This document shows positions 33,013 to 41,651 of a DNA stretch of 64,000 bases, piece by piece; within the stretch, counting starts at the first letter, position 1, and each line of letters begins with the position of its first letter. Source of the stretch: an uncultured Nocardioides sp. (lineage in GTDB: Bacteria > Actinomycetota > Actinomycetes > Propionibacteriales > Nocardioidaceae); contig NZ_CANKZF010000004.1 of the NCBI RefSeq assembly GCF_947488515.1, positions 62,001-126,000 of the forward strand. The letters are read 5' to 3'. The notes below the pieces were generated by a model, which ran no database searches, was not told the DNA's origin, and saw only the letters and a list, made by a program, of their open reading frames with translations. Made by a program: the position numbers and the translations under genes.

Positions 33013-33834
33013 ATGCGACGTACGCTGCGCGCCGGCCGCGACCGGCCGGTCGTCGACCGGCCGCAGGTCGTGGCCCACCGCGGCAGCAGCCACGAGACCG
33101 CCGAGCACACGCTCGGCGCCTACGTGAAGGCGCTCGACGAGGGTGCCGAGGCCCTGGAGTGCGACGTCCGGCTGACCGCCGACGGGCACCTCGTGTGCAT
33201 GCACGACCGCAACTTGAGGCGTACGACGGCCACGCCCGGGATCGTGTCGACGATGAACCTCGCGGAGCTCGACGAGCTCGACTTCGCCTCCTGGAAGAAC
33301 CCGTGGGCCGAGCTCGACGACGACGCCCCCGCCCGCGACCCGGACGCCGGCAAGGTGCTCACGCTGCGCAAGCTCCTGGAGACGGTGGCCGACTACGACC
33401 GCCACGTCGAGCTGGCCGTGGAGACCAAGCACCCCACCCGCTACGGCGGACTGGTCGAGCGGCGCCTCGTCGAGGTGCTCGGCGACTTCGGGTGGGACCG
33501 GGCCGGGTCGCCGGCGCGGGTGATGAGCTTCTCCCTCAGCGCCGTGAACCGGGTGCGCCGGCTCGCGCCGGAGCTCGACGTCGTGATGCTGGTCGAGAAG
33601 GCGCACCACTGGCCGGTGCTGCGTCCGGTCGTCGGTGACGACTGGATCATCGGACCCGGGATCAAGGAGCTGCGCGAGCACCCCGGGCTGGGGCGGCACC
33701 TGGTCAAGGAGGGGCGCGAGATCCACGTGTGGACGGTCAACACCGCCGAGGACCTCGACCTCTGCCTCGACCTCGGCGTCACCGCGGTCATCAGCGACCG
33801 GCCCGGCTACATGCTGGAGCTGCTGGGGAGCTGA
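33013..33834 (+). CDS. Glycerophosphodiester phosphodiesterase
   Basis: A 273-residue TIM-barrel enzyme that hydrolyses glycerophosphodiesters to glycerol 3-phosphate and an alcohol. The catalytic blocks are VVAHRGSS (His-Arg), EALECDVRLTADGHLVCMHD (Glu-x-Asp and His) and VETKHP. HVWTVNTAEDLDLCLDLGVTAVISDRPG is the conserved C-terminal section with the WTVN strand. It has no signal peptide, so it is a cytoplasmic UgpQ-like form. The ATG at 33013 is chosen over an upstream start with poor spacing. A strong hairpin follows the stop codon. Confidence 0.93.
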   Translation: MRRTLRAGRDRPVVDRPQVVAHRGSSHETAEHTLGAYVKALDEGAEALECDVRLTADGHLVCMHDRNLRRTTATPGIVSTMNLAELDELDFASWKNPWAELDDDAPARDPDAGKVLTLRKLLETVADYDRHVELAVETKHPTRYGGLVERRLVEVLGDFGWDRAGSPARVMSFSLSAVNRVRRLAPELDVVMLVEKAHHWPVLRPVVGDDWIIGPGIKELREHPGLGRHLVKEGREIHVWTVNTAEDLDLCLDLGVTAVISDRPGYMLELLGS

Positions 33835-33867
33835 TCCCTCGCTGGCCGCCCTCGGCGGCCCGAGGGA
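33835..33867 (+). terminator. Hairpin terminator after the GDPD gene
   Basis: TCCCTCG-ct-GGCCGCC pairs with GGCGGCC-CGAGGGA around a CTC loop, giving 14 pairs with one two-base bulge. It begins directly after the stop codon. There is no U-tract. Confidence 0.75.
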
Positions 33868-33887
33868 CGGACAACTAGGGTTCGGCC

Positions 33888-34817
33888 ATGGCCAAGAAGT
33901 CCCGCAACCGCACCCAGTCCGCACCCGCCGCCGGCGAGGTCGGCCCCCGCCAGCCCTGTCCGTGCGGCTCGGGCAAGCGCTACAAGGCCTGCCACGGTGC
34001 GGCCGGCGGCGCAGCACCCACCTTCGTCGCCCGTCCCTTCGAGGGCATGCCGAGCGAGTGCGACGTGATCGCGCTGCGCGAGCTGGTCCCGGCCGCCACG
34101 GCCCCCCTCACGCTGAAGGAGGGCGACCGGACCGTCCGCCTCGCCACCCTGCTGCCCGGCGCCGCGCCGGCGATGGTGCGCGACTCGGGCGACATCTGGC
34201 TCGGCCTGCAGGTCCAGCACTCCTACGGCAACCCGGCCCGCGACCTGGGCGCCGTCCTCGAGGCCGCGCTGGCCACCGAGGAGCCCGGCATCGTCGGCCT
34301 GATGACCGCGCCCGGCGACGGCCCCAGCATCCAGGACCTGATCAGCGACTCCAGCCTCGACATCACCGTGCACGACGGCTTCGAGTACTGGATCGACGAC
34401 ATCCCCGATCGTGACGCGACCATGGAGGCGGCGCTCGAGCAGGCCAACGACGGCGTGATGCCGACCAGCCGGTTGACGTCGGTCGAGGCGGCGTACTGGA
34501 CCAACGTCGGCACCAAGGAGCACCTGCGCTGGGTGATGCCGCACCCCGAGGACGAGCTGCTCGACGCGCTCGCCCGCCTGCACGCCGCCGGTCAGGATTC
34601 CGTGGCCGAGGACTCCCGGTTCGTCGGGATGTTCCGCGCGCACGGTCTCCTCGCGCCCGTCTGGGACCTCCCGGTCGGCACCGGCGCCGAGGTGCTGGAG
34701 GGGCCGGCCGCGAAGTTCGCCGCGGACCTGGACGAGGCGCTGAAGGGCGGGGAGCTGAGCGCAGCCGAGCGGTCCGCGCGTGCAGGACTCGCCAACCGTC
34801 AGGTGACGATCCGGTAA
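33888..34817 (+). CDS. DUF5926 family protein with N-terminal SEC-C zinc motif
   Basis: A 309-residue protein from the ATG at 33888. The basic N-terminus leads to PCPCGSGKRYKACHG (about residues 23-37), the SEC-C zinc-binding motif also found at the end of SecA. The rest matches the actinobacterial DUF5926 family: FVARPFEGMPSECDVIALRELVPAAT, LATLLPGAAPAMVR, HDGFEYWID, and LRWVMPHPEDELLDALARL. SEC-C motifs recruit SecB or ribosomes in SecA, but DUF5926 has no assigned role. Conservation across actinobacteria suggests a housekeeping function. Confidence 0.85.
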   Translation: MAKKSRNRTQSAPAAGEVGPRQPCPCGSGKRYKACHGAAGGAAPTFVARPFEGMPSECDVIALRELVPAATAPLTLKEGDRTVRLATLLPGAAPAMVRDSGDIWLGLQVQHSYGNPARDLGAVLEAALATEEPGIVGLMTAPGDGPSIQDLISDSSLDITVHDGFEYWIDDIPDRDATMEAALEQANDGVMPTSRLTSVEAAYWTNVGTKEHLRWVMPHPEDELLDALARLHAAGQDSVAEDSRFVGMFRAHGLLAPVWDLPVGTGAEVLEGPAAKFAADLDEALKGGELSAAERSARAGLANRQVTIR

Positions 34818-34865
34818 GTCCCGGTCCACCATCTGACCACGGCTCGAACACAACGGATTCAACGG

Positions 34866-34895
34866 TTGTGCCTGCCCTTGCGGGCGGAGTAGATT
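34866..34895 (+). promoter_or_regulatory. Candidate sigma-70-type promoter directly before a terminator hairpin
   Basis: TTGTGC (34866-34871) and TAGATT (34890-34895) are spaced by 18 bases and resemble -35 and -10 elements, rare in such GC-rich sequence. An inverted repeat CACAAC/GTTGTG (34849-34870) overlaps the -35 box. Transcription would start near 34902, right at the hairpin. Tentative. Confidence 0.45.
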
Positions 34896-34902
34896 CGTGT
34901 CT

Positions 34903-34950
34903 GCCCGGTCGTTGTTGTTTCCCCCGTCAACAACGACCGGGCTTTCATTT
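34903..34950 (+). terminator. Strong intrinsic terminator or tiny hairpin RNA
   Basis: GCCCGGTCGTTGTTG (34903-34917) pairs perfectly over 15 bases with CAACAACGACCGGGC (34928-34942), with loop TTTCCCCCGT, followed by TTTCATTT. It is the only canonical stem plus T-run terminator noticed in the window. It could end the DUF5926 transcript 85 bases upstream or be the body of a short RNA made from the promoter-like boxes just before it. Confidence 0.8.
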
Positions 34951-34954
34951 CTCC

Positions 34955-35692
34955 TCACGCGGCGTGGCGACCCACCCCTCGCATCCGTCGTTCGAGTGGC
35001 GACCACCACCACGAGGCCAGGACGACGACGGCGGCGGCAACCCAGACCCTGACGTCGAACGTCGCCAGGAAGAACGTGACCGTCCCGAGGACGCAGCCCG
35101 CGAGCATCACCAGGTCGCTCGGCCTCCGCCTGACCGCAAGGTTGTACGGCTGGCGGTCCGACCAGCCGAGCCCGGCCCGGCGGCTTGCCCGCACCGTGCC
35201 GTACGCCCGGAGCACCAGCCCGACGAGCACGAGGACGAAGGACACGTCGACCAGCACGCCGTGGATGCCGGTCAGGCCGAGTGGGATGCGCTCACCGTCA
35301 GCGGTGCCGGAGAGCGCCACGACCCGTCCCTCCACCCGGTGCGCGACAGCTCGTTCACCAAGGTCGGCGACGTCGTCGAAGTGGGCTGGAAGCACGTCGA
35401 CGAGATCGCTGTCGCCGGGCTCGGCATCGACGTTCCTGACGTGGGCGTACACCATCCGCGTCCGGAGCGCGTCGTTGTACGGACCCAGGACGACCGGCTC
35501 CTGCGCCAGGCAGTCGGTCGCGGTCGCCGCCTCGCAGACGATCCCGGCACGGAGCACGCGCGCCTCCGTGACCGACGTCCGGATGTCGGCCAGCAGCAGG
35601 ACGACGACCCCGAGGGTGAGCACTCCGAGAGCGGTCATCATCCACAGGCGGGCGCCGGCCGCGGCGCGCGGATCAACACCCCCGGGACCCAT
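34955..35692 (-). CDS. Membrane protein of unknown function
   Basis: A 245-residue protein with one N-terminal membrane helix (MMTALGVLTLGVVVLLLADI), an extracytoplasmic region of about 100 residues, and three C-terminal helices (VLVDVSFVLVLVGLVLRAYG; LVMLAGCVLGTVTFFLAT; VWVAAAVVVLASWWW). The soluble part has two Cys (IVCEAATATDCLAQ), probably disulfide-bonded. The fold resembles DUF3592-type proteins in layout, but I do not recognise a named family. The gene ends just past the terminator at 34903-34950 and starts beside the cyclase stop. Confidence 0.75.
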   Translation of the reverse strand: MGPGGVDPRAAAGARLWMMTALGVLTLGVVVLLLADIRTSVTEARVLRAGIVCEAATATDCLAQEPVVLGPYNDALRTRMVYAHVRNVDAEPGDSDLVDVLPAHFDDVADLGERAVAHRVEGRVVALSGTADGERIPLGLTGIHGVLVDVSFVLVLVGLVLRAYGTVRASRRAGLGWSDRQPYNLAVRRRPSDLVMLAGCVLGTVTFFLATFDVRVWVAAAVVVLASWWWSPLERRMRGVGRHAA

Positions 35693-35708
35693 GGGGCGAG
35701 GCTAGGCC

Positions 35709-36740
35709 TCAGTCGTCCTCGCGCGGCGCTCTCGCGCGCCACGCCTCGAGGTTTCTGAACCCCTTGGCCGAGATCCGGCGGGCCCGGCGGAGGCGGAAGA
35801 GCGAACCGTCGTCGTCCTCGTCGCCGAGCGCCTCGTGGACGCCCGCGTCGACCAGCACGCTGCCCGGCCGGGCGGCCGACGTCAGGCGGGAGGCGGCGTT
35901 GACCGTCGAGCCGAACACGTCGCCGAGGCGTCGTACGACGGCCCCGTGGGCGATGCCGGCCCGCACCGCCGGGAAGGGGTCGTCCTCGTCGGCTCCCCGC
36001 GAGGTGAGCTCGAGCGCGACCGCCACGGCGGCGGCCGGGTCGGCGACGGTGAACAGGACCTCGTCGCCGATCGTCTTGATGACCTGCCCGCCGTGGTCGA
36101 CGACGAGCGCGGTGGTCCCCTGCTCGAAGCCGTCCACCCACTGCACGAGCGCGGCGCCGTCGAGGCTGCGGCTCTGGGTGGTGTAGCCGACGATGTCGAC
36201 GAAGCAGACCGACAGCTGCGACTCGGTGGCGGTCAGGGTGCTGGCGTCGTCGAGGAGGTGCTCCGCCGCGCTGGCGAGGTGCCGGCGCCAGACGTAGCTC
36301 TGCAGTGCCTCGACGCGGGGGAGCACGTCGCCGGCGAGACCCGTGAGGCCGGTGAGGTCGGCCAGTCCGCCTGCCGGGTCGGCCGGGTCGCCGCCGTCGG
36401 CGACCAGCCCGGCGAGCAGGCTGGTCTGCCACTCGGCGAGCCGGGCGTAGCTGCGACCCCACGTGCGGACGAGCGCGGCCTGCGACTCCGGCGGCAGGAT
36501 CCCGATCCGGACGAGCTCGGCCGACAGCCGCAGCGCCTCCACGTCAGCCTCGACGAACGCGACGTCGTCGTCGGCGCGGTGCGGGAAGCCGAGCTGGTGC
36601 CAGAGCGTGATCGCCAGGTCGAGCGGCACACCGGCGCGCCCGGCGACCTCGACGCGGGTCAGGCTCGGCTCCTCGCCGAGCAGGAACGCGCCCAGCGCTC
36701 GGACGGTGTCGGGCCCGGCGTCCGGATCGGCTTCGCCCAC
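35709..36740 (-). CDS. Class III adenylate/guanylate cyclase with N-terminal regulatory domain
   Basis: A 343-residue cyclase. The catalytic domain (about 170-335) keeps every key residue: SVCFVDIVGYTTQSR and IGDEVLFT carry the two metal-binding Asp, VIKTIGDE the purine-selecting Lys, and FGSTVNAASRLTSAARPG the Asn and Arg of the transition state. It should therefore be active, making cAMP. The N-terminal 160 residues resemble the helical regulatory domain of the pH-sensing mycobacterial cyclase Rv1264 in position and composition (GEEPSLTRVEVAGRAGV, SQAALVRTWGRSYARLAEWQ). It starts 4 bases after the stop of a cNMP-binding protein gene, forming a signal-plus-sensor pair. Confidence 0.9.
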   Translation of the reverse strand: MGEADPDAGPDTVRALGAFLLGEEPSLTRVEVAGRAGVPLDLAITLWHQLGFPHRADDDVAFVEADVEALRLSAELVRIGILPPESQAALVRTWGRSYARLAEWQTSLLAGLVADGGDPADPAGGLADLTGLTGLAGDVLPRVEALQSYVWRRHLASAAEHLLDDASTLTATESQLSVCFVDIVGYTTQSRSLDGAALVQWVDGFEQGTTALVVDHGGQVIKTIGDEVLFTVADPAAAVAVALELTSRGADEDDPFPAVRAGIAHGAVVRRLGDVFGSTVNAASRLTSAARPGSVLVDAGVHEALGDEDDDGSLFRLRRARRISAKGFRNLEAWRARAPREDD

Positions 36741-36744
36741 CGGG

Positions 36745-37119
36745 TCAGCCTCCCTCGAGGCGTCCCGCCGCGGCGGCGCGGAGCGCGGTGCCGAAGGACG
36801 GGACCTGCTCGACGAGCTCCTCGATCGTGTCGCGGGTGAAGTGGACGACCTTGAGCGGCGTCAGCGCGACGACGCTGGCCGACCGGAGGGTGCGGTTGAC
36901 GATCGCGCCCTCGCCCACGACGGACCCGGGGCCGAGGGTGGCGATCTCGACGCCTCCCCTGCGGACCGACACCTCGCCCTCGGTGATGAGGTACGCCTTG
37001 TCGGCGGGGGTGCTCTCGGCGATGGGCGACCAGCCCTGCGGAAGCGTCAGCGCGCGACCCGCTGCGAGCACCCGCCGGGCGTCGGCGGGGTCGAGGGCGT
37101 CCAGGATCGATTCGGTCAT
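36745..37119 (-). CDS. Free-standing cyclic nucleotide-binding domain protein
   Basis: A 124-residue protein consisting only of a Crp-type cNMP-binding domain. ALTLPQGWSPIAEST, AYLITEGEVSVRRGG and GSVVGEGAIVNRTLRSASVVAL form the beta roll and phosphate-binding cassette, with the conserved Glu in GEG and the Arg in TLRSASV that contacts the cyclic phosphate. There is no DNA-binding or other output domain. Encoded directly before the cyclase with a 4-base gap, it could be a cAMP buffer, a feedback regulator of the cyclase, or an adaptor. Confidence 0.88.
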   Translation of the reverse strand: MTESILDALDPADARRVLAAGRALTLPQGWSPIAESTPADKAYLITEGEVSVRRGGVEIATLGPGSVVGEGAIVNRTLRSASVVALTPLKVVHFTRDTIEELVEQVPSFGTALRAAAAGRLEGG

Positions 37120-37204
37120 GCCCCCTCAACGAGCCAGGGGCGTGAACGTGATGCCTCCGCGGGCGATCGGGTCAACGGGTGTGCACCGAGCGCACCGGCC
37201 CGGG

Positions 37205-38431
37205 TCAGTCCTCGTGCAGCGGCTCGCGCGAGATCGGGCAGCTCATGCAGCGCGGGCCACCGCGACCCGACCCGAGCTCCGAGCCGGCGATCCGGACGAC
37301 CTCGATGCCGGCGTCCTCGAGCCGGTCGTTGGTCTCGTCGTTGCGCTCGTAGGCGACCGCCACCCGCGGCGCGAGGGCCAGGGTGTTGTTGCCGTCGTCC
37401 CACTGCTCGCGCTCGGCGGTGACCGGGTCGAGGCCGGTGTCGATCTGGTGGAGGGTGTCGATCTGCATCGCCTTGGCCGCGGCGACGAGGAAGGGCTCGG
37501 AGCCGCTGACGCTCAGGGTGAGGTCGGACTCGCCCGAGCCCGGGTCGTCGAGCGTCACCGTCACGGCGCGGAGGTTGTCGGCGACGTTGGGGTACATCAC
37601 GACCTTGTCGACGTCGACCATCGTGCAGACGGTGTCGAGGTGCATCGTCGCCCGCTCCTGGGCGATCGGCACCGCGAGCACCGTGTGGGCGAGGTCGGCG
37701 TGGAAGACCTGGCGGGCGAGCCGCTCGACGCCGGCGGGCGTCGTACGCTCCCCGACGCCGACGGCGATCACGCCCGGCGCCAGGAGCAGGACGTCGCCGC
37801 CCTCGACGTGCTCGTTGTGCCAGCCGTGGATCTTGCGGGTGCCGGCGAAGCGCGGGTGCTCGGTGTAGATCAGCTCGGTCAGCTGGGTCTCGCGCTTGCG
37901 CGCCGGCATCGCGAGGCTGGTGACGGCCACGCGGTCGCGCACCCACACGCTGGAGTCGCGGGTGAAGAGCAGGTTGGGCAGCGGGTCGATGAGGAAGTCG
38001 TGCGGGTCGAGCAGGCTGGTGACCAGGCCGTGCCCGCCCTTGACCTCGTCGTTGCGGATGCCCGCGGTCAGCACGTCGGTCAGCTCGGCCGGCGAGAGGT
38101 CGCGCAGCGCCTGCGCGAGGTAGCGCCGCATGGTGTCACCGAGGTGCAGCCCCGACAGCGCGCTCGTGATCGCGTGGTTGCGGGCCATCTCGCTGTCGAG
38201 CGTCTCCGTGAGCAGCTCGGTCAGGTAGAGCACCTCCACGCCACGGGTGCGCAGCGTCTCCGCGAACGCGTCGTGCTCGTCCTGCGCCCGGCTGACCCAC
38301 GGGATGCCGTCGAAGAGCAGGCGGTCGTTGTTGCGGGGCGTGAGCCGCTTCAGCTCGTTGCCGGGGCGGTGGAGCATGACGGTGGCCAGGCGGCCGACCT
38401 CGCTGTCGGCTCCGTGAGGGGTGGTGACCAT
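37205..38431 (-). CDS. arcA: Arginine deiminase
   Basis: A 408-residue enzyme converting arginine to citrulline and ammonia. The family blocks are [28 protein letters not shown]-like N-terminus, [28 protein letters not shown] (His and Glu/Asp of the active site) and the C-terminal [17 protein letters not shown] with the nucleophilic Cys. The start ATG at 38431 fits the known length (about 410). No ornithine carbamoyltransferase (arcB), carbamate kinase (arcC) or antiporter (arcD) is adjacent, so the full ADI pathway is not clustered here. The role may be nitrogen or acid response. Confidence 0.95.
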   Translation of the reverse strand: MVTTPHGADSEVGRLATVMLHRPGNELKRLTPRNNDRLLFDGIPWVSRAQDEHDAFAETLRTRGVEVLYLTELLTETLDSEMARNHAITSALSGLHLGDTMRRYLAQALRDLSPAELTDVLTAGIRNDEVKGGHGLVTSLLDPHDFLIDPLPNLLFTRDSSVWVRDRVAVTSLAMPARKRETQLTELIYTEHPRFAGTRKIHGWHNEHVEGGDVLLLAPGVIAVGVGERTTPAGVERLARQVFHADLAHTVLAVPIAQERATMHLDTVCTMVDVDKVVMYPNVADNLRAVTVTLDDPGSGESDLTLSVSGSEPFLVAAAKAMQIDTLHQIDTGLDPVTAEREQWDDGNNTLALAPRVAVAYERNDETNDRLEDAGIEVVRIAGSELGSGRGGPRCMSCPISREPLHED

Positions 38432-38493
38432 AGGCGGGACTCTAGCGCTCGTCCGGGGCTCCGACGTACGCGGAAGCAACGGCCGCAGGCGGG

Positions 38494-39639
38494 TCAGGAC
38501 TGCCCGCGCCACTCCTCGCGGAGGAGGGCGTACTCGTAGGAGTCGGTCCACCGTCCCTTGGACCAGAAGTCCCCGAGCCGATGGGTCTCGCGGCGCATGC
38601 CGAGGCGCTCGCAGAGGGCGGCGGAGCGATCGTTGCGGGCGTCGAGGTTGGCGACGACGCGGCGCAGTCCGTAGTGCTCGAACCCGAGCCGGAGCACGGC
38701 CCGCGCGGCCTCGGTGGCGTAGCCGCGACCGGCATGCTGGGGGAGGATCGTCCAGCCGATCTCGCCCTCGCTGAGGCCCGTGCCCTGGAGGATCAGGACC
38801 GAGTCGCCGACCACCTCGCCGTCGTGCTCGACGGCCAGGCCGAGGAACAGCCCGTCGCCCGGCCGGGAGCGGCGGCGCACCATCTCCGCGACCTCGGCCG
38901 CGTTCATCGTGCCGCTGAGCAGCAGGCTGGTGTAGTTCTCGTCCGCCCAGGCGCCGGTGAGCGCGACCTCGTCGCCGAGCCGGAAGGGTCGCAGCAGCAG
39001 CCGCTCGGTGCGCAGCGGCCAGACCGGCGGGTCCGGGGTGAGGAACTCCGCGCGGGGTGCGTCGACCCAGGTCTCGCGCACGCTCGGACCTCCGAAGCGC
39101 AGCCGGTCGTACGCCGTCATCGGCAGCAGGAGGGAGTCGAGGCCGGGCACCGCGAGCACGCCGTCGACCGCCTGCCCGAGCATGCCGCGGCCGATCGGGT
39201 CGTGGGGGTCGCGACGCAGGATCTCGACCGCGGCCGACGCCTCGGCGACGCGCTCGGTCTTCTGCCGGATCCGTACCGGGGAGACCTCCTTGAGGCAGAC
39301 GTACTGCCCGGACAGGTACGCCGCCCACTCCTGCTCGCCGACGTCGGGCTCGCCCTCCCAGAACGCGACGAACCAGTCGTGCAGCCGGTCGACCCCGCCG
39401 GCGACCTCCGCGAGCTCGCCGTGCGCGGCGGGCACCATCGGTGTGCCGTCGGAGAGGACGTAGGACGGCAGCGGCAGGCGGCCGGACAGCATCTGCTCCA
39501 TCGCCGCGGGCGTGGCCTCGACGAAGTGCTCGCGGACGTAGGCGTCGTCCTCGTCGGTCATCGGGTGGTCGCCGTTGACGGCGACGAATCGGTCCCGGAC
39601 AGCCGCGACCAGAGGGCCGCTCAGCGCGTCATCTCCCAC
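38494..39639 (-). CDS. DUF6058-GNAT acetyltransferase fusion
   Basis: A 381-residue protein in two parts. The first 190 residues match DUF6058: [47 protein letters not shown] and [21 protein letters not shown]. The rest is a RimJ-type GNAT acetyltransferase: [43 protein letters not shown] (acetyl-CoA-binding loop QHAGRGYA) and [21 protein letters not shown]. The GTG at 39639 overlaps the GDT1 gene end by 19 bases; an ATG at 39561 would remove part of the DUF6058 start. The substrate of the transferase is unknown. Confidence 0.8.
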   Translation of the reverse strand: MGDDALSGPLVAAVRDRFVAVNGDHPMTDEDDAYVREHFVEATPAAMEQMLSGRLPLPSYVLSDGTPMVPAAHGELAEVAGGVDRLHDWFVAFWEGEPDVGEQEWAAYLSGQYVCLKEVSPVRIRQKTERVAEASAAVEILRRDPHDPIGRGMLGQAVDGVLAVPGLDSLLLPMTAYDRLRFGGPSVRETWVDAPRAEFLTPDPPVWPLRTERLLLRPFRLGDEVALTGAWADENYTSLLLSGTMNAAEVAEMVRRRSRPGDGLFLGLAVEHDGEVVGDSVLILQGTGLSEGEIGWTILPQHAGRGYATEAARAVLRLGFEHYGLRRVVANLDARNDRSAALCERLGMRRETHRLGDFWSKGRWTDSYEYALLREEWRGQS

Positions 39640-40226
39640 ACGGTCAAGGCTGCCATGAACACGCACACGGCCGCACCGACGTAGTGCAGGACCGAGAGCC
39701 TGATCCGCTGGAGGAGCAGCCGGCCGACGATGACCGCCAGTCCGGAGACGGCGAGCAGCGCGCCCCAGGCGCCGAGGAACACCGACACCGGGTCGTCGTA
39801 CTTGGCGACGAGGGAGATGGTCAGCAGCTGCGACAGGTCGCCCCACTCGGCCGCGAAGAGGACCAGGAACGAGGTCACCACGACCTTGAGGCCGTGGGCG
39901 GCGGAGTCGGACTTGGCGGCGAACTCGTCCTCCTGGGCGCCCTCGTCGGCATCGGCGGTGCGCGCGGCGCGGAAGAGGATGATCGCGCCGATCAGGAACA
40001 TCACGGCCGCGACCGTGTGGATCAGCTGCTCGGGCAGGAACGAGGCCGCCTTGCCGATGCCGACCGCCACGGCCGTCTGGACCATGAAGGCCAGCCCGAC
40101 GCCGATCCAGACGAAGAGCGGCCGCATCTTCGTCGACATCACCAGGGTGGCGATGAAGGTCTTGTCGGGGAGCTCGACGACGAAGATGGCGCCGAAGGCG
40201 AGGGCCACGACGAGGGGATCGATCAC
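39621..40226 (-). CDS. GDT1/UPF0016 family Mn2+/Ca2+ exporter
   Basis: A 201-residue membrane protein with six helices in two repeats. Each repeat should hold E-x-G-D-[KR/X]-[TS]: the first is [14 protein letters not shown] (Pro where Gly is usual, common in bacteria) and the second [16 protein letters not shown]. The family (TMEM165, Gdt1, MneA/MntX-like proteins) exports manganese or calcium. An acidic loop ([17 protein letters not shown]) joins the halves. With the TerC gene at 30236 this gives the window two likely manganese exporters; no riboswitch-like leader is seen here. Confidence 0.9.
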   Translation of the reverse strand: MIDPLVVALAFGAIFVVELPDKTFIATLVMSTKMRPLFVWIGVGLAFMVQTAVAVGIGKAASFLPEQLIHTVAAVMFLIGAIILFRAARTADADEGAQEDEFAAKSDSAAHGLKVVVTSFLVLFAAEWGDLSQLLTISLVAKYDDPVSVFLGAWGALLAVSGLAVIVGRLLLQRIRLSVLHYVGAAVCVFMAALTVWEMTR

Positions 40227-40259
40227 CGGCTGAGTGTCGCAGTCACCCCGCGCGAGTGC

Positions 40260-41096
40260 TCAGTCGGCCCGGAAGGCGTCGGCGGGGTAGACACCGAGCA
40301 CCTTCACCTCGGTGGTGAAGAACGCCAGCTCCTCCAGCGCGTTGCGCACGCCCGGGTCGTCGGGGTGGCCGTCGACCTCCGCGAGGAACTGGGTGGCGGT
40401 GAAGTGCCCGCCGACCATGTAGCTCTCCAGCTTGGTCATGTTGACGCCGTTGGTCGCGAAGCCGCCGAGCGCCTTGTAGAGCGCGGCGGGAAGGTTGCGC
40501 ACGTTGAAGATGAACGTCGTCACGACCGGGCCGTTGCCGGACGCCGCCTGCTCGAAGTCGCGCGAGAGCACGACGAAGCGGGTGGTGTTGTGGTCCTCGT
40601 CCTCGATCTCCTCGCGCAGCACCTGCAGGCCGTAGATCCCGGCGGCCAGCGGCGGGGCGATCGCCGCCTGCGTCGGGTCGCCGGACTCGGCCACCTCGCG
40701 GGCGGCCCCCGCGGTGTCGCCCGCCACGACGGGCGTCAGGCCGAGCTCGCGGATCACGCCGCGGCACTGGCCGAGGGCGTGGACGTGGCTGTGCACGGTG
40801 CGCAGCGAGCCGATGCTCGCCTCCGGCAGCGCCATGAGTGAGAACTGGATGCGCAGGAACCGCTCGCCCACGATGTGCAGGTCGGAGGTCGGGAGGAAGT
40901 GGTGGATGTCGGCCACCCGCCCGGCGATCGAGTTGTCGATCGGGATCATCGCCAGGTCGGCCTCGCCACCCTCGACGGCCGCGAAGGCGTCCTCGAACGA
41001 CGCGCACGGCAGCGGCTCCCAGTCGGGGTAGGCCTGCTGGCACACCAGGTGGGAGTTGGCTCCGGGCTCTCCCTGGTAGGCGATGCGTCGAGTCAC
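40260..41096 (-). CDS. pheA: Prephenate dehydratase with ACT domain
   Basis: A 278-residue enzyme turning prephenate into phenylpyruvate for phenylalanine synthesis. It starts at the GTG at 41096 (VTRRIAYQGEPGANSH). The catalytic block is SLRTVHSHVHALGQC with a later NTTRFVVLSRD, where the Thr-Arg-Phe motif is essential. A C-terminal ACT domain (TTFIFNVRNLPAALYKAL) should sense phenylalanine, but the usual ESRP motif reads ESYM (about residue 223), followed by VGGHFTATQFLAEVDGHP. This variant is known to me from alphaproteobacterial enzymes and differs from mycobacterial PheA. Confidence 0.93.
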   Translation of the reverse strand: MTRRIAYQGEPGANSHLVCQQAYPDWEPLPCASFEDAFAAVEGGEADLAMIPIDNSIAGRVADIHHFLPTSDLHIVGERFLRIQFSLMALPEASIGSLRTVHSHVHALGQCRGVIRELGLTPVVAGDTAGAAREVAESGDPTQAAIAPPLAAGIYGLQVLREEIEDEDHNTTRFVVLSRDFEQAASGNGPVVTTFIFNVRNLPAALYKALGGFATNGVNMTKLESYMVGGHFTATQFLAEVDGHPDDPGVRNALEELAFFTTEVKVLGVYPADAFRAD

Positions 41097-41165
41097 GTCG
41101 GCGAGTGTGTCACCTCCGGCCGTGTCCGCCGGGCCGTGACCGCCCTCCGAACATAGGGTCGCCCC

Positions 41166-41558
41166 ATGCTCGATGTGGTCGCCGTCGTCCTTGCTGCCGT
41201 CGCCTGCGCGCTCGCCGCGCTCGCCCTCCGTCGTACGACGACACGCACCGGCGGCGAGGGGGTCGACGCGCTGCCCGAGGACGTGCACGGCCTGCGGCAG
41301 GAGGTCGCGGCCCTCAAGGCGGAGAGCGCCGACGCGCTGCGGCACCTCTCGGTCGTGCGCTACGACGCGTTCGGCGACGTCGGCGGGCACCTGAGCTGGA
41401 GCCTCGCGGTGCTCGACGACGCAGGTCACGGGGTCGTCCTGACGTCGATCCACGGCCGGAGCGAGGCCCGCACCTACGCCAAGTCCATCTCCTCCTGGTC
41501 GTGCGAGCAGCAGCTCTCGCCCGAGGAGGAGGAGGCGATCGAGCACGCCCGTCCCTGA
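41166..41558 (+). CDS. DUF4446 family membrane-anchored protein
   Basis: A 130-residue protein with an N-terminal membrane helix (LDVVAVVLAAVACALAALAL), a short coiled coil (EDVHGLRQEVAALKAESADAL) and a conserved soluble domain: VRYDAFGDVGGHLSWSLAVLDDAGHGVVLTSIHGRSEARTYAKS, about residues 67-110. This is the DUF4446 signature, found across Gram-positive bacteria, often near parB or serS. Function is unknown. It is divergent from pheA across a 69-base spacer. Confidence 0.88.
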   Translation: MLDVVAVVLAAVACALAALALRRTTTRTGGEGVDALPEDVHGLRQEVAALKAESADALRHLSVVRYDAFGDVGGHLSWSLAVLDDAGHGVVLTSIHGRSEARTYAKSISSWSCEQQLSPEEEEAIEHARP

Positions 41559-41584
41559 CGCAGGACTCGGGGACGTGTAGGACG

Positions 41585-41613
41585 CGCATGATCGGCGTCA
41601 GGAATGCGTCAAC
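41585..41613 (+). promoter_or_regulatory. Phased direct repeats upstream of the DUF4118 sensor gene (candidate KdpE site)
   Basis: CGCATGA (41585-41591), CGTCAGG (41596-41602) and CGTCAAC (41607-41613) are spaced 11 bases apart. The same heptamer with the same phase occurs upstream of kdpF. OmpR-family regulators such as KdpE bind tandem repeats one helical turn apart, so this is a likely second KdpE site. Confidence 0.5.
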
Positions 41614-41651
41614 GCCTCCGCTGCACGCCGTGACGGTGCTTCCATCGAAGG

